A DNA stretch of 64,000 nt from Alkalihalobacillus sp. LMS39 (GCF_022812285.1 NZ_CP093300.1:3782001-3846000); one strand, 5' to 3'; positions 17,841 to 27,083 are shown, counted from the first letter of the stretch. Notes: generated by a model from the letters alone, not told the origin. Made by a program: numbers and translations.

Positions 17841-18025
17841 ATCGGACATCCGTTCCGCTATTCAACCGATTATCAAGCCAATTAAAAAGCTATCGGACAT
17901 CTGTTCCGTTACTTGACTTGCTTCTAGTCAAACCACTAAAAAAAAGGGAATTAACGGATCATATGTCCGTAAGCTCTGTCTTAGTGGCTATTTTTGAAGG
18001 AATAACGGAATAAATGTCCGATAGC
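17841..18025. repeat. Family B palindromic repeat block, two forward and two reverse units
   Basis: Forward units CGGACATCCGTTCCG (17843) and CGGACATCTGTTCCG (17893) face reverse units CGGATCATATGTCCG (17954) and CGGAATAAATGTCCG (18006). The outer arms from 17889 and to 18025 (GCTATCGGACAT...TTCCGTTA) pair almost perfectly over 23 bases, and CCACTAA/TTAGTGG pair inside. The same two-plus-two layout occurs at 33553. Confidence 0.75.
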
Positions 18026-18041
18026 AAAAAAAATCTCTCTC

Positions 18042-18896
18042 CTATTCCTGAAACACATCAAAATTTCCCCATAACCCTTCAAGTTGCTTTAATCTTTTTT
18101 CGACCTTTTCGTGTTCCGACCGAGTTACAGCAGTTATGATTGCGCTTACGATACTAAATGGAGCTGCGAACGAATCAATAAATGAATTGATTTCCGTCGA
18201 CGCAAGTAAAGTGTTGTCTCCATATTGTACAAGTGGTGACATCATATGGTCTGTAATGACAATCGTCTTTGCTCCCCTTGTTTTCACGTATTTTAAGACT
18301 TCAACTGTTCTTTTTGTATATCTCGCAAAACCAAAGCCAATCACAACATCTTCATCTGAAATATCTAGTAAATGCTCTGATACCCCATCTGCTTGTTGAA
18401 CTAACTCTGTATTTTGTAAGACTAAGTCAAGGTAAAATTGCAGAAACATACCTAAGCTTGCCGCACTTCGATAAGCAATAATATAAACTCTTTTTGCGTT
18501 TATTATGTCTTTCACTATTTGCTGAAAAACGGATTCATCCATTTGAGAAATGGTAGATTTTAAGTTTTGAATATCATCCGATAACACTTCTTTTAACGCA
18601 CTTTCTGGGTTATCATTTTCATCTGTTGTTCTTGCAAACACTTCTGCCGATGTCCATTTTCGTTGAAGAGCTTCTTGAAGATGCCTTTGAAAATCTGGGT
18701 ATCCACGATATTGTAAAAATACAGCAAACCGAACGACAGTCGCTTCTCCTACTCCCGAATATTTTGCTAGCTTTGAAGCGGTTAAAAAAGGGGCCGTTTC
18801 TGGGTGACTAGTTAAATAATTTGCTATCTTTTTTTGTGATTTGCTCATCTTTGATTGCTTTGCAATCATACGCTGATATACTTCACTTTCTAGCAT
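18042..18896 (-). CDS. MurR/RpiR-family transcriptional regulator
   Basis: A 284-residue regulator with an N-terminal HTH_6 domain (SKSQKKIANYLTSHPETAPF, then TASKLAKYSGVGEATVVRF) and a C-terminal SIS sugar-isomerase domain from about residue 125 (RVYIIAYRSAASLGMFLQF, ...DEDVVIGFGFARYTKRTVEV). Such proteins usually sense phosphosugars and repress sugar or amino-sugar genes. It is divergent from the KamA-like gene and next to the TAXI/TRAP transporter, so it may regulate either. GGAGGGAG supports the start. Confidence 0.9.
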   Translation of the reverse strand: MLESEVYQRMIAKQSKMSKSQKKIANYLTSHPETAPFLTASKLAKYSGVGEATVVRFAVFLQYRGYPDFQRHLQEALQRKWTSAEVFARTTDENDNPESALKEVLSDDIQNLKSTISQMDESVFQQIVKDIINAKRVYIIAYRSAASLGMFLQFYLDLVLQNTELVQQADGVSEHLLDISDEDVVIGFGFARYTKRTVEVLKYVKTRGAKTIVITDHMMSPLVQYGDNTLLASTEINSFIDSFAAPFSIVSAIITAVTRSEHEKVEKRLKQLEGLWGNFDVFQE

Positions 18897-19057
18897 TCGT
18901 CTCCCTCCCTCCTGTCATCTCCTCTCTTTATACTACAACAAATAGGAGATCTATACCATGACTGAACGCTTAAAAGAGTTAGCTTCCACTTTTAAATTAT
19001 CTTAAAATATGAAATATACGCTTCATTTTTCTGTATTTAGAAGGATTTCTTTCTTTT

Positions 19058-19087
19058 TTGACGGCATTTTACTATTCTTGCTATAAT
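19058..19087 (+). promoter_or_regulatory. SigA-type promoter for the KamA-like gene
   Basis: TTGACG at 19058-19063 and a perfect TATAAT at 19082-19087, with an 18-base spacer, lie 40 bases before the ATG. Confidence 0.65.
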
Positions 19088-19127
19088 GATTTTGTCAAAT
19101 CATAGAAAAACGAAGGAGGGCAATACG

Positions 19128-20306
19128 ATGGCACAACCTAAGTACATTATGAATATTGACAAACTAGACTTTATTCCTGAGGACCAAAGAAAGAAATTAA
19201 AAGCGATTACGGACAAGTTTGTTTTTCGTGTCAATGAGTATTATTTAAGTTTAATTGATTGGAATAATCCGAACGATCCTATACGTAAACTCGTTATCCC
19301 TAACGAAGGTGAACTAGAGGAATATGGGCGCTGGGATGCTTCCGATGAGGACACGAACTACGCTGTACCTGGCTGTCAGCACAAGTATTCGACGACAGCA
19401 TTACTAATCTGTTCTGAGGTTTGTGGTGCTTACTGTCGATACTGTTTCCGAAAAAGATTATTCCGAAATGATGTTAAAGAAGCGATGTCTGATGTCGATC
19501 CTGGTTTAGACTATATCGCCAACACACCTGAAATTAACAATGTGTTATTAACTGGTGGAGACCCTCTTATTCTAGCAACAAAGAAACTACGTTATATTAT
19601 TGAGAGATTACGTTCGATTGACCATGTTAAAATCATACGAATTGGATCAAAACTACCTGTATTTAACCCAATGAGGATTTATGAAGATGAAGAGTTACTT
19701 TCTTTAATTCGTGAATATTCTACACCTGATAATCGTATTTATATTATGGCACACATTAATCATCCAGTAGAAATTACAGAAGAAGCAAAAAGAGGGTTTA
19801 AAGCACTTCATGATGCTGGTGCGATTGTAGTAAACCAAACACCTGTCTTACGTGGCATTAATGATGACCCTGAAGTACTTGGTTCACTTCTAGACAAATT
19901 ATCATGGGCTGGCGTAACACCATATTATTTCTTTATTAATCGACCAGTTGCTGGGAATCGCGACTTTGTCCTTTCATTAAAAGAAGCGTACGAGATTGTA
20001 GAACAAGCAAAAGCGAAAACATCTGGCCTTGGGAAACGCGTCAGACTTTCAATGAGCCATACATCTGGAAAAATTGAAATCTTAGCGATTGAAGACGGAA
20101 AAGCTTATTTAAAATATCATCAGTCTCGTGATGGTAATTATGGTAAGTTTATGGTATTGGATTGCCCTGATGATGCTGGCTGGTTCGATGACTTACCAGG
20201 CAATGAAAAATATTGGGATAAGCCTAAAAAGCGTACAGAAGAAGTCGTGTCTGTTAATGAACTTCCTGATGTTCCACAAGGAAAAAAAGCATTAGTAAAA
20301 AACTAA
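19128..20306 (+). CDS. KamA-family radical SAM protein (lysine 2,3-aminomutase-like)
   Basis: A 392-residue radical SAM enzyme. The 4Fe-4S motif is CGAYCRYC (Cys99, Cys103, Cys106), followed by NNVLLTGGDPLILATKKL, a typical SAM-binding block, and RGINDDPEVLGSLLDKL. The family normally interconverts L-lysine and beta-lysine using PLP. Here the usual PLP-lysine motif PGGGGK is not present; the corresponding place reads LSMSHTSGK (Lys315). It is also shorter than B. subtilis KamA. It may therefore act on a different amino acid or have lost PLP. AGGAGGG supports the ATG at 19128, and a terminator follows. Confidence 0.87.
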   Translation: MAQPKYIMNIDKLDFIPEDQRKKLKAITDKFVFRVNEYYLSLIDWNNPNDPIRKLVIPNEGELEEYGRWDASDEDTNYAVPGCQHKYSTTALLICSEVCGAYCRYCFRKRLFRNDVKEAMSDVDPGLDYIANTPEINNVLLTGGDPLILATKKLRYIIERLRSIDHVKIIRIGSKLPVFNPMRIYEDEELLSLIREYSTPDNRIYIMAHINHPVEITEEAKRGFKALHDAGAIVVNQTPVLRGINDDPEVLGSLLDKLSWAGVTPYYFFINRPVAGNRDFVLSLKEAYEIVEQAKAKTSGLGKRVRLSMSHTSGKIEILAIEDGKAYLKYHQSRDGNYGKFMVLDCPDDAGWFDDLPGNEKYWDKPKKRTEEVVSVNELPDVPQGKKALVKN

Positions 20307-20311
20307 ATTGT

Positions 20312-20355
20312 AAGGATGTCACAATGTCGATTGACGTTGTGACATCCTTTTTTTC
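20312..20355 (+). terminator. Strong terminator of the KamA-like gene
   Basis: AAGGATGTCACAA pairs perfectly with TTGTGACATCCTT and is followed by a T run. It also sits at the end of the convergent chemoreceptor gene. Confidence 0.9.
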
Positions 20356-22457
20356 TATACTTTATATTGTTCCACTAGATTTTGAAGTTGTTCTGCACGT
20401 GCACTGAGTTCATTTGCCGAAGACGTAATTTCTTGCATAGAAGCAAGCTGTTGTTCTGTCGAAGCTGCAACCGTTTGTGTATTTCCTTCCGTTACTTTTG
20501 TTTTCATCGCGGTATCTTCAATCGACACTCGTAATTTCTTCATTTTATCCATTATACTAGAGGACACTCCAGTAACTTCACTAATTTCTTTTCCTACTTG
20601 TTTTGTTGCTTCTAAAATCGTTAAAAAGGTTTTTTCTGTATTTACAGCTATTACTACCCCTTCTTTTGCCTCTTGATTCACGTGTTCCATCGCTTCCATT
20701 GTTTGTGCAGTATCATTTTTTATTGCTGAAAGCAACACTTGAATTTGCTTTGCTGCATGAGAAGACTGTTCTGCTAATGTTCTCACTTCACTAGCAACAA
20801 CAGCAAACCCCTTTCCATGTTCTCCTGCCCTTGCTGCTTCAATGGCTGCATTTAAAGCGAGTAAATTGGTTTGGTCGGCAATGCCTGTTATCGCATGAAT
20901 CATTGTACCGATATGGTTTGACCGTTCTCCTAAATCTTTAATTATCGTTGCTGTTTGAACAACCGCTTCATCAATCGTTTTCATTTGTTGAATTGCTTTT
21001 TGGATATTTTTTTCGCCTAACACAGCCTGTTCATTTGCATACTTTGACGAATCTGATACTTTATTTGCTCTCGATGTAATCGATACAATTCCTTTATCGA
21101 CATCAACCGTAGATTCAACATTTTCATTGGAACTTTTTAGTTGTTGTTCAACTACAGATGCAACTTCCTCAACTGAAGAGGATATTTGTCCCGTTGCTTC
21201 TGTTGCCTCTTCTATCGTTGACACTAGTTGTTGTGATGATGCTCCTACTTCTTGGGACAATGATTGACTATTAACAACTATGTGACGGAACGAATGTAAC
21301 ATTTTATTGATTGAAATAGCTATCTTTTGCATCTCATCTTTTGAAGACAATGAAACTTCTTCTCTTAAGTCGAAATTCGCAATCTTTCCAGTAATTTCTT
21401 CAATTTTTTGTACATTTTCTTGGACAGAACGATAAAAACCAATGAATAAATATATGACAAAAATAGAAACAAACAATACGATCGATAATGTTATGTTACG
21501 AAGCATGGCTAAACTAGCAATTTTTTGATCTAATGATGCTGCTAGTATATTTTCTTGTAACAGAATTAATTCAAAAACACTATTAATCGTTTCTGTCGTC
21601 AATTGAAAGTATTCTTGTTGCGAAATCGTAATCGTTTCTGTTTCAATAATTTCTCTGTCGATTATATTTGTAATTTGCAATGCTTTTTCTATTGCTTGTT
21701 CACTCGCAACACTTAATTGTGCTTGTAGTTGTGGATTATATGTGAAGATCGCATCATAGCTTTTTGTCGTATCAGTAATATACGTATCTAACAATCTCGT
21801 TAAATAGACGAGTTGAATTTCTTCCTCATGTGTCATTTCTTTATTTGTGATAACTCTCGAACCTACAGCACGAGCCGTTCCCATAAACTCTGTAATTTGT
21901 GGCAAGTTTTGGACAAGTAAAAAGATACTATAGTTATTTTCTAAATCTGAATCTAAACGTAAATTAGATTCATCTGCAATCAAGCCAATTTCCTCTATCA
22001 TTAAAGCAATTATCTCATTATGACTTTGAATCGATTCACTAACAGTAAAATTAAACACATCTGATTCTATATGATTCCAGTCTTCCATAATATTTTTCCA
22101 CGATTCTTTAGTCGAGTAATCCTGTTTAGCTTCTCCTAGTAAATAACTAACATTTTGGATATGCTCATTCACTTCTTGTTGTTTCGTTACAACTTGATTT
22201 TCCACCGTTTTATCACCTGATAAGTAGGTAACAGTTAAACCACGATGTTGTTGGGTTGATTGAATAAGAGGATAAACAGCTTCCAATAGCACTAAGCCCT
22301 CTTTTTCCTTTTTTGTAAAAGCTAAATCTGCTTGCAAATTCGTTGTTGTTATGATTGATAATATGACAATAGGAATAAAAACAATCAAAAAGATAAAAGC
22401 AAATTTCTTTGCATAACTCAATTTGTTTAATATTGAAACAACTGGCTTAAATATCAT
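20355..22457 (-). CDS. Methyl-accepting chemotaxis protein with NIT sensing domain
   Basis: A 700-residue transmembrane chemoreceptor. It has TM1 at about 17-37, a large extracellular region with the nitrate/nitrite-sensing (NIT) pattern ([20 protein letters not shown], about 68-87, and further helices), TM2 near 318-340, a HAMP linker, and the cytoplasmic signalling helices. The conserved hairpin tip is [20 protein letters not shown] and [19 protein letters not shown]. It should report an extracellular signal to CheA/CheW, such as the pair encoded at 53902-56384. AGGGGAG supports the start. NIT ligand binding is known for a few relatives and is only inferred here. Confidence 0.92.
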   Translation of the reverse strand: MIFKPVVSILNKLSYAKKFAFIFLIVFIPIVILSIITTTNLQADLAFTKKEKEGLVLLEAVYPLIQSTQQHRGLTVTYLSGDKTVENQVVTKQQEVNEHIQNVSYLLGEAKQDYSTKESWKNIMEDWNHIESDVFNFTVSESIQSHNEIIALMIEEIGLIADESNLRLDSDLENNYSIFLLVQNLPQITEFMGTARAVGSRVITNKEMTHEEEIQLVYLTRLLDTYITDTTKSYDAIFTYNPQLQAQLSVASEQAIEKALQITNIIDREIIETETITISQQEYFQLTTETINSVFELILLQENILAASLDQKIASLAMLRNITLSIVLFVSIFVIYLFIGFYRSVQENVQKIEEITGKIANFDLREEVSLSSKDEMQKIAISINKMLHSFRHIVVNSQSLSQEVGASSQQLVSTIEEATEATGQISSSVEEVASVVEQQLKSSNENVESTVDVDKGIVSITSRANKVSDSSKYANEQAVLGEKNIQKAIQQMKTIDEAVVQTATIIKDLGERSNHIGTMIHAITGIADQTNLLALNAAIEAARAGEHGKGFAVVASEVRTLAEQSSHAAKQIQVLLSAIKNDTAQTMEAMEHVNQEAKEGVVIAVNTEKTFLTILEATKQVGKEISEVTGVSSSIMDKMKKLRVSIEDTAMKTKVTEGNTQTVAASTEQQLASMQEITSSANELSARAEQLQNLVEQYKV

Positions 22458-22663
22458 TTCTTTCTCCCCTTCATTTATTACATTAGAATTAGACTAATAC
22501 TAAAGTCCTTTTATTCGATTTTATTATAAAACTTTAAACAATAAAGTGATTTTTATCACACGCTAAAATGTGGCAACTACTTCTTTTGTTATTTATGTTT
22601 ACGAAACTTTGACAGTACGTTAAAATCATAGAATAAACTATTGCATCTACCTAGAGGTGAGAC

Positions 22664-23419
22664 ATGAACAAATTTTATCATTTTGCAATTATACTTTTTT
22701 TACTAGTTGGCTGTTCTACTGTTTCACAAGAGGCGGAAGATACAGATATTCTTATGATGGAAAACGAAGATATTCGAGTTTCTTATCTCCAAATGCTTCC
22801 GGAAGAGCAAGATGGGGAAGCTGGATTCTCTGTTTATTTTTCTATTGAACAACTTGGTTCCACACCAATTACAGAAGATAATTATTCATTTACATTACAG
22901 AGGACGATTACAGATTATGAAGGCAATGCTTATGAAACATTAACGAATGAGCGGTTGACCGTCGATATGGAAGGTGATCCATTGCCAGAAGGAACTGTTT
23001 TTTTTAAACAGTTTTTCACTCCTGAAATTATTGAGGAAACATCCATTCTTCCTGTTAGTTTCTTTACAAAACCAATTTATCAGCGCGACATTATTTTTGA
23101 GACAATCAGCTTTGAGCAAGCACATGAGCCAATTCATAATAATGGGTTAACGATTCATAAATTTGAAGTGGAAAAAGATAAGTTATCGATTGTCGTGGAA
23201 GACGTCCATCCTGTTAATGGACTAAAAATGACATTAATTAAAGATGGCGAAGAGCTTTACCCTCTATCATCACTTACACATGTTAGCGACGATAGCAATC
23301 ATATGTCGGTGCAATTTCAATTTGCCCAACCGATTCCTGACCCTTTTACTATTAAACTTTCACGCCATCGAATAGAAGAAATCATCTGGGAGTTTCCGTT
23401 CGAAATTGAAGTAGAATAA
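22664..23419 (+). CDS. Hypothetical lipoprotein, 251 residues
   Basis: An exported lipoprotein of unknown family. The signal sequence ends in lipobox LVGC (Cys17). The mature part is beta-rich and acidic, with strands such as EEQDGEAGFSVYFSIEQLG and GLTIHKFEVEKDKLSIVVED, which suggests two immunoglobulin-like beta domains. AGAGGTGAG precedes the ATG. The stop codon is directly followed by a family C repeat. No neighbour suggests a function. Confidence 0.75.
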   Translation: MNKFYHFAIILFLLVGCSTVSQEAEDTDILMMENEDIRVSYLQMLPEEQDGEAGFSVYFSIEQLGSTPITEDNYSFTLQRTITDYEGNAYETLTNERLTVDMEGDPLPEGTVFFKQFFTPEIIEETSILPVSFFTKPIYQRDIIFETISFEQAHEPIHNNGLTIHKFEVEKDKLSIVVEDVHPVNGLKMTLIKDGEELYPLSSLTHVSDDSNHMSVQFQFAQPIPDPFTIKLSRHRIEEIIWEFPFEIEVE

Positions 23420-23421
23420 TA

Positions 23422-23516
23422 AGAAAACTCGGAGCGTCTTTTCATTTCAAGCGAAGTGCGGAGCCTTCGCTCTTCTTGAATAAGCCTTCAAAACTTCACT
23501 ACTATACCAAGATTTT
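23422..23516 (+). repeat. Family C hairpin repeat, short form
   Basis: Begins AAGAAAACTCGGAGCGTC directly behind the stop of the lipoprotein gene. It continues with TTTCAAGCGAAGTGCGGAGC, CTTCGCTCTTCT and ACTATACCAAGATTTTTATA. AGCGAAG and CTTCGCT can pair. Compared with the copies at 48478 and 63546 it lacks the GC-rich middle of about 65 bases. Confidence 0.75.
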
Positions 23517-23540
23517 TATACTCCCTCTTTTTTAAGATAA

Positions 23541-23576
23541 ACTGAGTGAGAAAACCCCTCACTCAGTCCTTTTTTG
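23541..23576 (+). terminator. Terminator within the repeat block
   Basis: ACTGAGTGAG pairs with CTCACTCAGT and is followed by CC and TTTTTT. A near-identical hairpin occurs at 33069, as part of the same duplicated segment. Confidence 0.75.
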
Positions 23577-23780
23577 TTTCCTGCAAATCTGAAAGCCTGT
23601 ACTCTACTCCATGTACCTCTTTATAAAACTCAAGGATACATTTCTCCTCCACAGGCTTCACAGAAAAACATTGGTGGTGTCATCGGACCACCACCATCCA
23701 TTAAATCAAAATCTCTTACCACACCAAAAGGTATCTTTTCCTTTTCATGACACACTAAACAAACAAGCTGATAGAAGCCT
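23563..23780 (-). pseudogene. Decayed copy of a small zinc-ribbon-like gene
   Basis: Read on the reverse strand, this 220-base stretch encodes fragments VCHEKEKIPFGVVRDFDLMD and FFCEACGGEMYP, homologous to the copy at 33096-33313. A frameshift before the first Cys pair and an inserted base after GGEMYP (giving an immediate stop) break the frame, and no start codon is available. It looks like a remnant of a peptide of about 70 residues with two CxxC knuckles. The intact parent is not in this window. Confidence 0.65.
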
Positions 23781-23810
23781 TCTATTAGACACTTCTATCT
23801 AGGGGATGCA

Positions 23811-24333
23811 TCTCCTTTATGAAAGACACTTTCGCTTCGTTTTCTCCTCGTTTTGTCCTTCATCGCCTTTATGAAGGACACTTTTGCTTCGTTTTCTTCT
23901 TGTTTTGTCCTTCATCTCCTTTATGAAGGACACTTTCGCTTCGTTTTCTCCTTGTTTTGTCCTTCATCTCCTTTATGAAAGACACTTTCGCTTCGTTTTC
24001 TCCTTATTTTGTCCTTCATCTCCTTTATGAAGGACACTTTTGCTTCGTTTTCTCCTCGTTTTGTCCTTCATCTCCTTTATGAAGGACACTTTCGCTTCGT
24101 TTTCTTCTTGTTTTGTCCTTCATCACCTTTATGAAGGACACTTTTGCTTCGTTTTCTTCTTGTTTTGTCCTTCATCTCCTTTATGAAGGACACTTTTGCT
24201 TCGTTTTCTCCTCGTTTTGTCCTTCATCTCCTTTATGAAGGACACTTTCGCTTCGTTTTCTTCTTGTTTTGTCCTTCATCGCCTTTATGAAGGACACTTT
24301 TGCTCGTTTTTTCCTTGTTTTGTCCTTCACCAC
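23811..24333. repeat. Family A tandem array: ten 52-bp palindromic units
   Basis: Ten head-to-tail units of 52 bases, each with arm ATGAAGGACA (two units read ATGAAAGACA), a T/C-rich centre containing CTTCGTTTTCT, and arm TGTCCTTCAT. The spacer between units is CTCCTTT, CGCCTTT or CACCTTT. The last unit is slightly degenerate. The units are 90% or more alike by eye. No gene fits here; open frames across it only repeat the unit. Confidence 0.9.
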
Positions 24334-24406
24334 TGTATTAATAACAACGGGCTATATTGCATTTAACGAAGTTTCACGTGTTCGTTTCATAATAAATTAT
24401 AAAAAG

Positions 24407-24475
24407 CTTAAGAAAAACGCGGAGCGTCTTTTCTTAAGCTTTCAAAGTATCACTGCTATACCAAAATTTTTATGT
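24407..24475 (+). repeat. Family C hairpin repeat, shortest form
   Basis: Reads TTAAGAAAAACGCGGAGCGT, then TTTTCTTAAGCTTTCAAAG and CACTGCTATACCAAAATTTT. It keeps the 5' hairpin and the 3' tail but lacks the AAGCGAAG core. Confidence 0.7.
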
Positions 24476-24481
24476 TAACAA

Positions 24482-24512
24482 AAGGGTCATTCTCCAATCG
24501 AGAATGCTCCTT
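24482..24512 (-). terminator. Terminator of the GNAT/FAH/GGDEF operon
   Basis: On the reverse strand GGAGCATTCTC and GAGAATGACCC pair around five bases and run into TTTTG, just after the acetyltransferase stop. Confidence 0.75.
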
Positions 24513-24517
24513 TTTCC

Positions 24518-25081
24518 TTACGCTCTATTCGTTGATGTAAACTCATGTCTTAATATTGAGTACATAAATAAATCATCAAATTGACCGGAAACATATTCAT
24601 AACTTCGTAACAAACCTTCTTTTTGAAACCCTAATTTTTCGACTAACCGTTGGGATGCTATATTTTCTGGTTCGATTAAAGCTTCAACTCGCTGTAATTG
24701 CCACTCCGTAAAAGCGTATAATAAAATTGGGTTCAATGCTTCTGTTGCAATACCTGTTTTCCATTTTTCTTTCTTTAACTCAAACCCGATTTCCGTTCGA
24801 AAATGGCGGTCAACTTTATTATGAAAACCACAACTTCCAATGATTTCACCTTCATTTTTCAACGCGATACCCCAACGAATTCCTTTTTTCTCCTTCCACA
24901 ACGAATCATACCAATCAATCTCATCATAAACTTCCTCAAGCGATTGAAATGGAGCTAAGCCATAATGCTTCATCACATCAGCATCCGATAAATACGTAAA
25001 CATACTTCTTGCATCTTCTTTTGTAATTTTTCTTAAATGCAATCGTTCTGTTTCAAGTGAGGGAAAATCCTTGGATTCCAT
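24518..25081 (-). CDS. GNAT-family N-acetyltransferase (RimJ/RimL type)
   Basis: A 187-residue acetyl-CoA-dependent acetyltransferase. It opens with the common LETERLHLRKITKEDARSMF, has GEIIGSCGFHNKVDRHFRTE in the central sheet and the acetyl-CoA region KWKTGIATEALNPILLYAF, and ends with ASQRLVEKLGFQKEGLLRSY. RimJ/RimL relatives modify protein N-termini or small amines, and the substrate cannot be assigned. It is the last gene of a reverse operon behind the FAH hydrolase (20-base gap), with a GAGAGGAT ribosome site. Confidence 0.88.
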   Translation of the reverse strand: MESKDFPSLETERLHLRKITKEDARSMFTYLSDADVMKHYGLAPFQSLEEVYDEIDWYDSLWKEKKGIRWGIALKNEGEIIGSCGFHNKVDRHFRTEIGFELKKEKWKTGIATEALNPILLYAFTEWQLQRVEALIEPENIASQRLVEKLGFQKEGLLRSYEYVSGQFDDLFMYSILRHEFTSTNRA

Positions 25082-25101
25082 AACATGATCCTCTCTTTCC
25101 T

Positions 25102-26001
25102 TTATTCGACTTGGTTGCGTAACACACCTAATTCTTTTACTGATATTTCAATAACATCCCCTGATTGTAAAAACTTCGGTGGAGAAAACCCATTCCCCAC
25201 TCCGGCTGGTGTTCCTGTTGCAATAATATCACCTGGTTCAAGTGTGATCCCTTGAGAAATCGTTTCGATAATCGTCGGGATATCAAATATAAATTGCTCA
25301 GTTGATGCTGACTGCCTCACTTCATCATTTACTTTCGTTTCAAGATGGAAATGACCTCCTTTTTCCACCTGACTCTTATGTGTAATCCAAGGGCCCATTG
25401 GACAAGTTGTATCTAAGCTTTTTCCAATTAAATATTGTTTATGTTTTCTTTGAAGATCGCGAGCCGTTATATCATTAAGTAATGTATATCCAAAAATATA
25501 ATCATAAGCCTCTTCTTTTCGGATCCCCCTTCCTTTTTTTCCAATAACAATGGCAATTTCACCTTCATAATCAAGTTCTGCTGTAACCGTTTGATGATGG
25601 TGAATCTTTGCTTCTGGGCCTATTACCGTTGTGGGTGCCTTAGAGAATACAATCGGATCCTTAGGGATATCTGCTTCACTCCCCATTTCGATCGCATGGG
25701 CGGCATAATTTTTCCCGATACAAAATATATTTTTTCGAGGAGTGGGAATTGGAGCAACAACCGTTATATTTGGATCGTCCCATTCAAACACGGCTTCTTT
25801 CCAATCTATTTCTGATACCCACATTAACACCTTTTCTATACTTCCAACAAAAGAATCCTCGTATAAACAGTCAACTAATGTATTTGGAAAGCGTTGAGGT
25901 AGTTCCATTGCAGAAGCTGCTTGTTGTATATCAATGATTTGTTTATTATCATAAACACCAACCGTTTCCACCCCATCTTTAATAAAGGTAACAAATCTCA
26001 T
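25102..26001 (-). CDS. Fumarylacetoacetate hydrolase (FAH) family protein
   Basis: A protein of about 299 residues of the FAH superfamily: metal-dependent C-C hydrolases or decarboxylases acting on acylpyruvates or 2-hydroxy-dienoates. Family blocks are IFCIGKNYAAHAIEMGS, ELDYEGEIAIVIGKKGRGI (carboxylate metal ligands), YTLLNDITARDLQRKHKQYL and GDIIATGTPAGVGNGF, all intact. GGAG eight bases upstream favours the ATG at 26001 over the codons at 26007 and 26010. The gene begins six bases after the diguanylate cyclase stop. The real substrate is unknown, and the pairing with a signalling protein is odd. Confidence 0.9.
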   Translation of the reverse strand: MRFVTFIKDGVETVGVYDNKQIIDIQQAASAMELPQRFPNTLVDCLYEDSFVGSIEKVLMWVSEIDWKEAVFEWDDPNITVVAPIPTPRKNIFCIGKNYAAHAIEMGSEADIPKDPIVFSKAPTTVIGPEAKIHHHQTVTAELDYEGEIAIVIGKKGRGIRKEEAYDYIFGYTLLNDITARDLQRKHKQYLIGKSLDTTCPMGPWITHKSQVEKGGHFHLETKVNDEVRQSASTEQFIFDIPTIIETISQGITLEPGDIIATGTPAGVGNGFSPPKFLQSGDVIEISVKELGVLRNQVE

Positions 26002-26006
26002 ATTCA

Positions 26007-27083
26007 TCACTCCTCATTTGCTATTTGTACATTGTTTCGTCCTTTTGCTTTTGCTTCATATAAGGCTTGGTCAGCTAACCGAAATAGTTTTGCTTCATCC
26101 AATGTCGAAGCATACGTTGCAATTCCTAGTGAAAGTGTAACTGAGAATGTTGTCCCACCCGCATGAAATTTATGGTGTTCGATCTTTTCACGCACCCTTT
26201 CAGCGATCATGACTGCTTCTTCTTTAGAGCTAGTAGAAACTAGCAGGCCAAACTCTTCGCCACCAATTCTAGCAACAACATCTGTTTTTGACATACTTTC
26301 TTTTATTATTTTTCCTACTTCTTCTAAAACAACATCTCCTACAGAATGACCGTATGTATCATTGACTTTTTTAAAATAATCGATGTCTGCAATGATAAAC
26401 GAAAATAAAGAGGAGTCATGTTCATTATAGTTTTCAAATACTTTATTCATTTCTTGAAAAAAACCTCTTCGATTTAACAAACCTGTTACATGGTCTTCTA
26501 CTGATAATCTTATCATTTTGCGATAAACATCATTAGCCTCACGAACATAATTTACACAAATTTTCACAAAAATAGAAGAAAGCAAAAAGATAATATTAAA
26601 GATGAATAGGATATTCACATCATTTAATAAAAAGTACAAAGTTCCATTTCCAATGAGTAATGCAAAGGCTGTCATAGCAGCCCAAGAAAACCTTTGCATC
26701 TGATAGCGCTGGCCGATTATTCCGGTTCCAAAGGCAAGAATCATGATGGTTACAACAGCTGTTATTGACGATACTGTAACTCCATGAACGAGTAAGCGGC
26801 CAATCCCTATAATCGTCCCTGCTAATAATGCTGGCAGTAACCCTGTTGTGTATGCAGCAACCATGACAGCTATATATCTCATATCAATAATTGTCTCTTG
26901 TATTTGAAACCCATAAAAAATTAATAGATAGCCTAAAAAGCCTGAACTGATTCCGATAACTAGTTTCATTTTCATAGGAGAACGAACGGAAATCCGTTTT
27001 TCCCGATAAATATAGCCAATGACAAAAACAAATGAAGCAATAATTGCTGCATTTGTCACCATTTCTTTAATGATAACAATCAT
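26007..27083 (-). CDS. Membrane diguanylate cyclase (5TM-LYT sensor plus GGDEF)
   Basis: A 358-residue protein with five or six N-terminal membrane helices. The stretch MRYIAVMVAAYTTGLLPALL is typical of 5TM-5TMR_LYT sensors. A C-terminal GGDEF domain starts near residue 190 with DHVTGLLNRRGF, followed by the active-site GGEEF in ARIGGEEFGLLVS and by LADQALYEAKAKGRN. The catalytic motif is intact, so it should make c-di-GMP. The product-inhibition I-site (RxxD) is absent; the position reads SKTD. The frame is open to 27146, but AGGAGAG supports the ATG at 27083. It is the first gene of the GGDEF-FAH-GNAT operon. Confidence 0.9.
   Translation of the reverse strand: MIVIIKEMVTNAAIIASFVFVIGYIYREKRISVRSPMKMKLVIGISSGFLGYLLIFYGFQIQETIIDMRYIAVMVAAYTTGLLPALLAGTIIGIGRLLVHGVTVSSITAVVTIMILAFGTGIIGQRYQMQRFSWAAMTAFALLIGNGTLYFLLNDVNILFIFNIIFLLSSIFVKICVNYVREANDVYRKMIRLSVEDHVTGLLNRRGFFQEMNKVFENYNEHDSSLFSFIIADIDYFKKVNDTYGHSVGDVVLEEVGKIIKESMSKTDVVARIGGEEFGLLVSTSSKEEAVMIAERVREKIEHHKFHAGGTTFSVTLSLGIATYASTLDEAKLFRLADQALYEAKAKGRNNVQIANEE

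Noticed and set aside
23811-24333. The array resembles a CRISPR locus (regular repeats)
   Set aside because: The whole 52-base unit repeats, with no unique spacers of constant length; each unit is itself a palindrome, and no cas genes are near.
24269-24478. An open frame crossing from the array to the family C copy
   Set aside because: It starts inside a repeat unit and runs through repeat sequence only.
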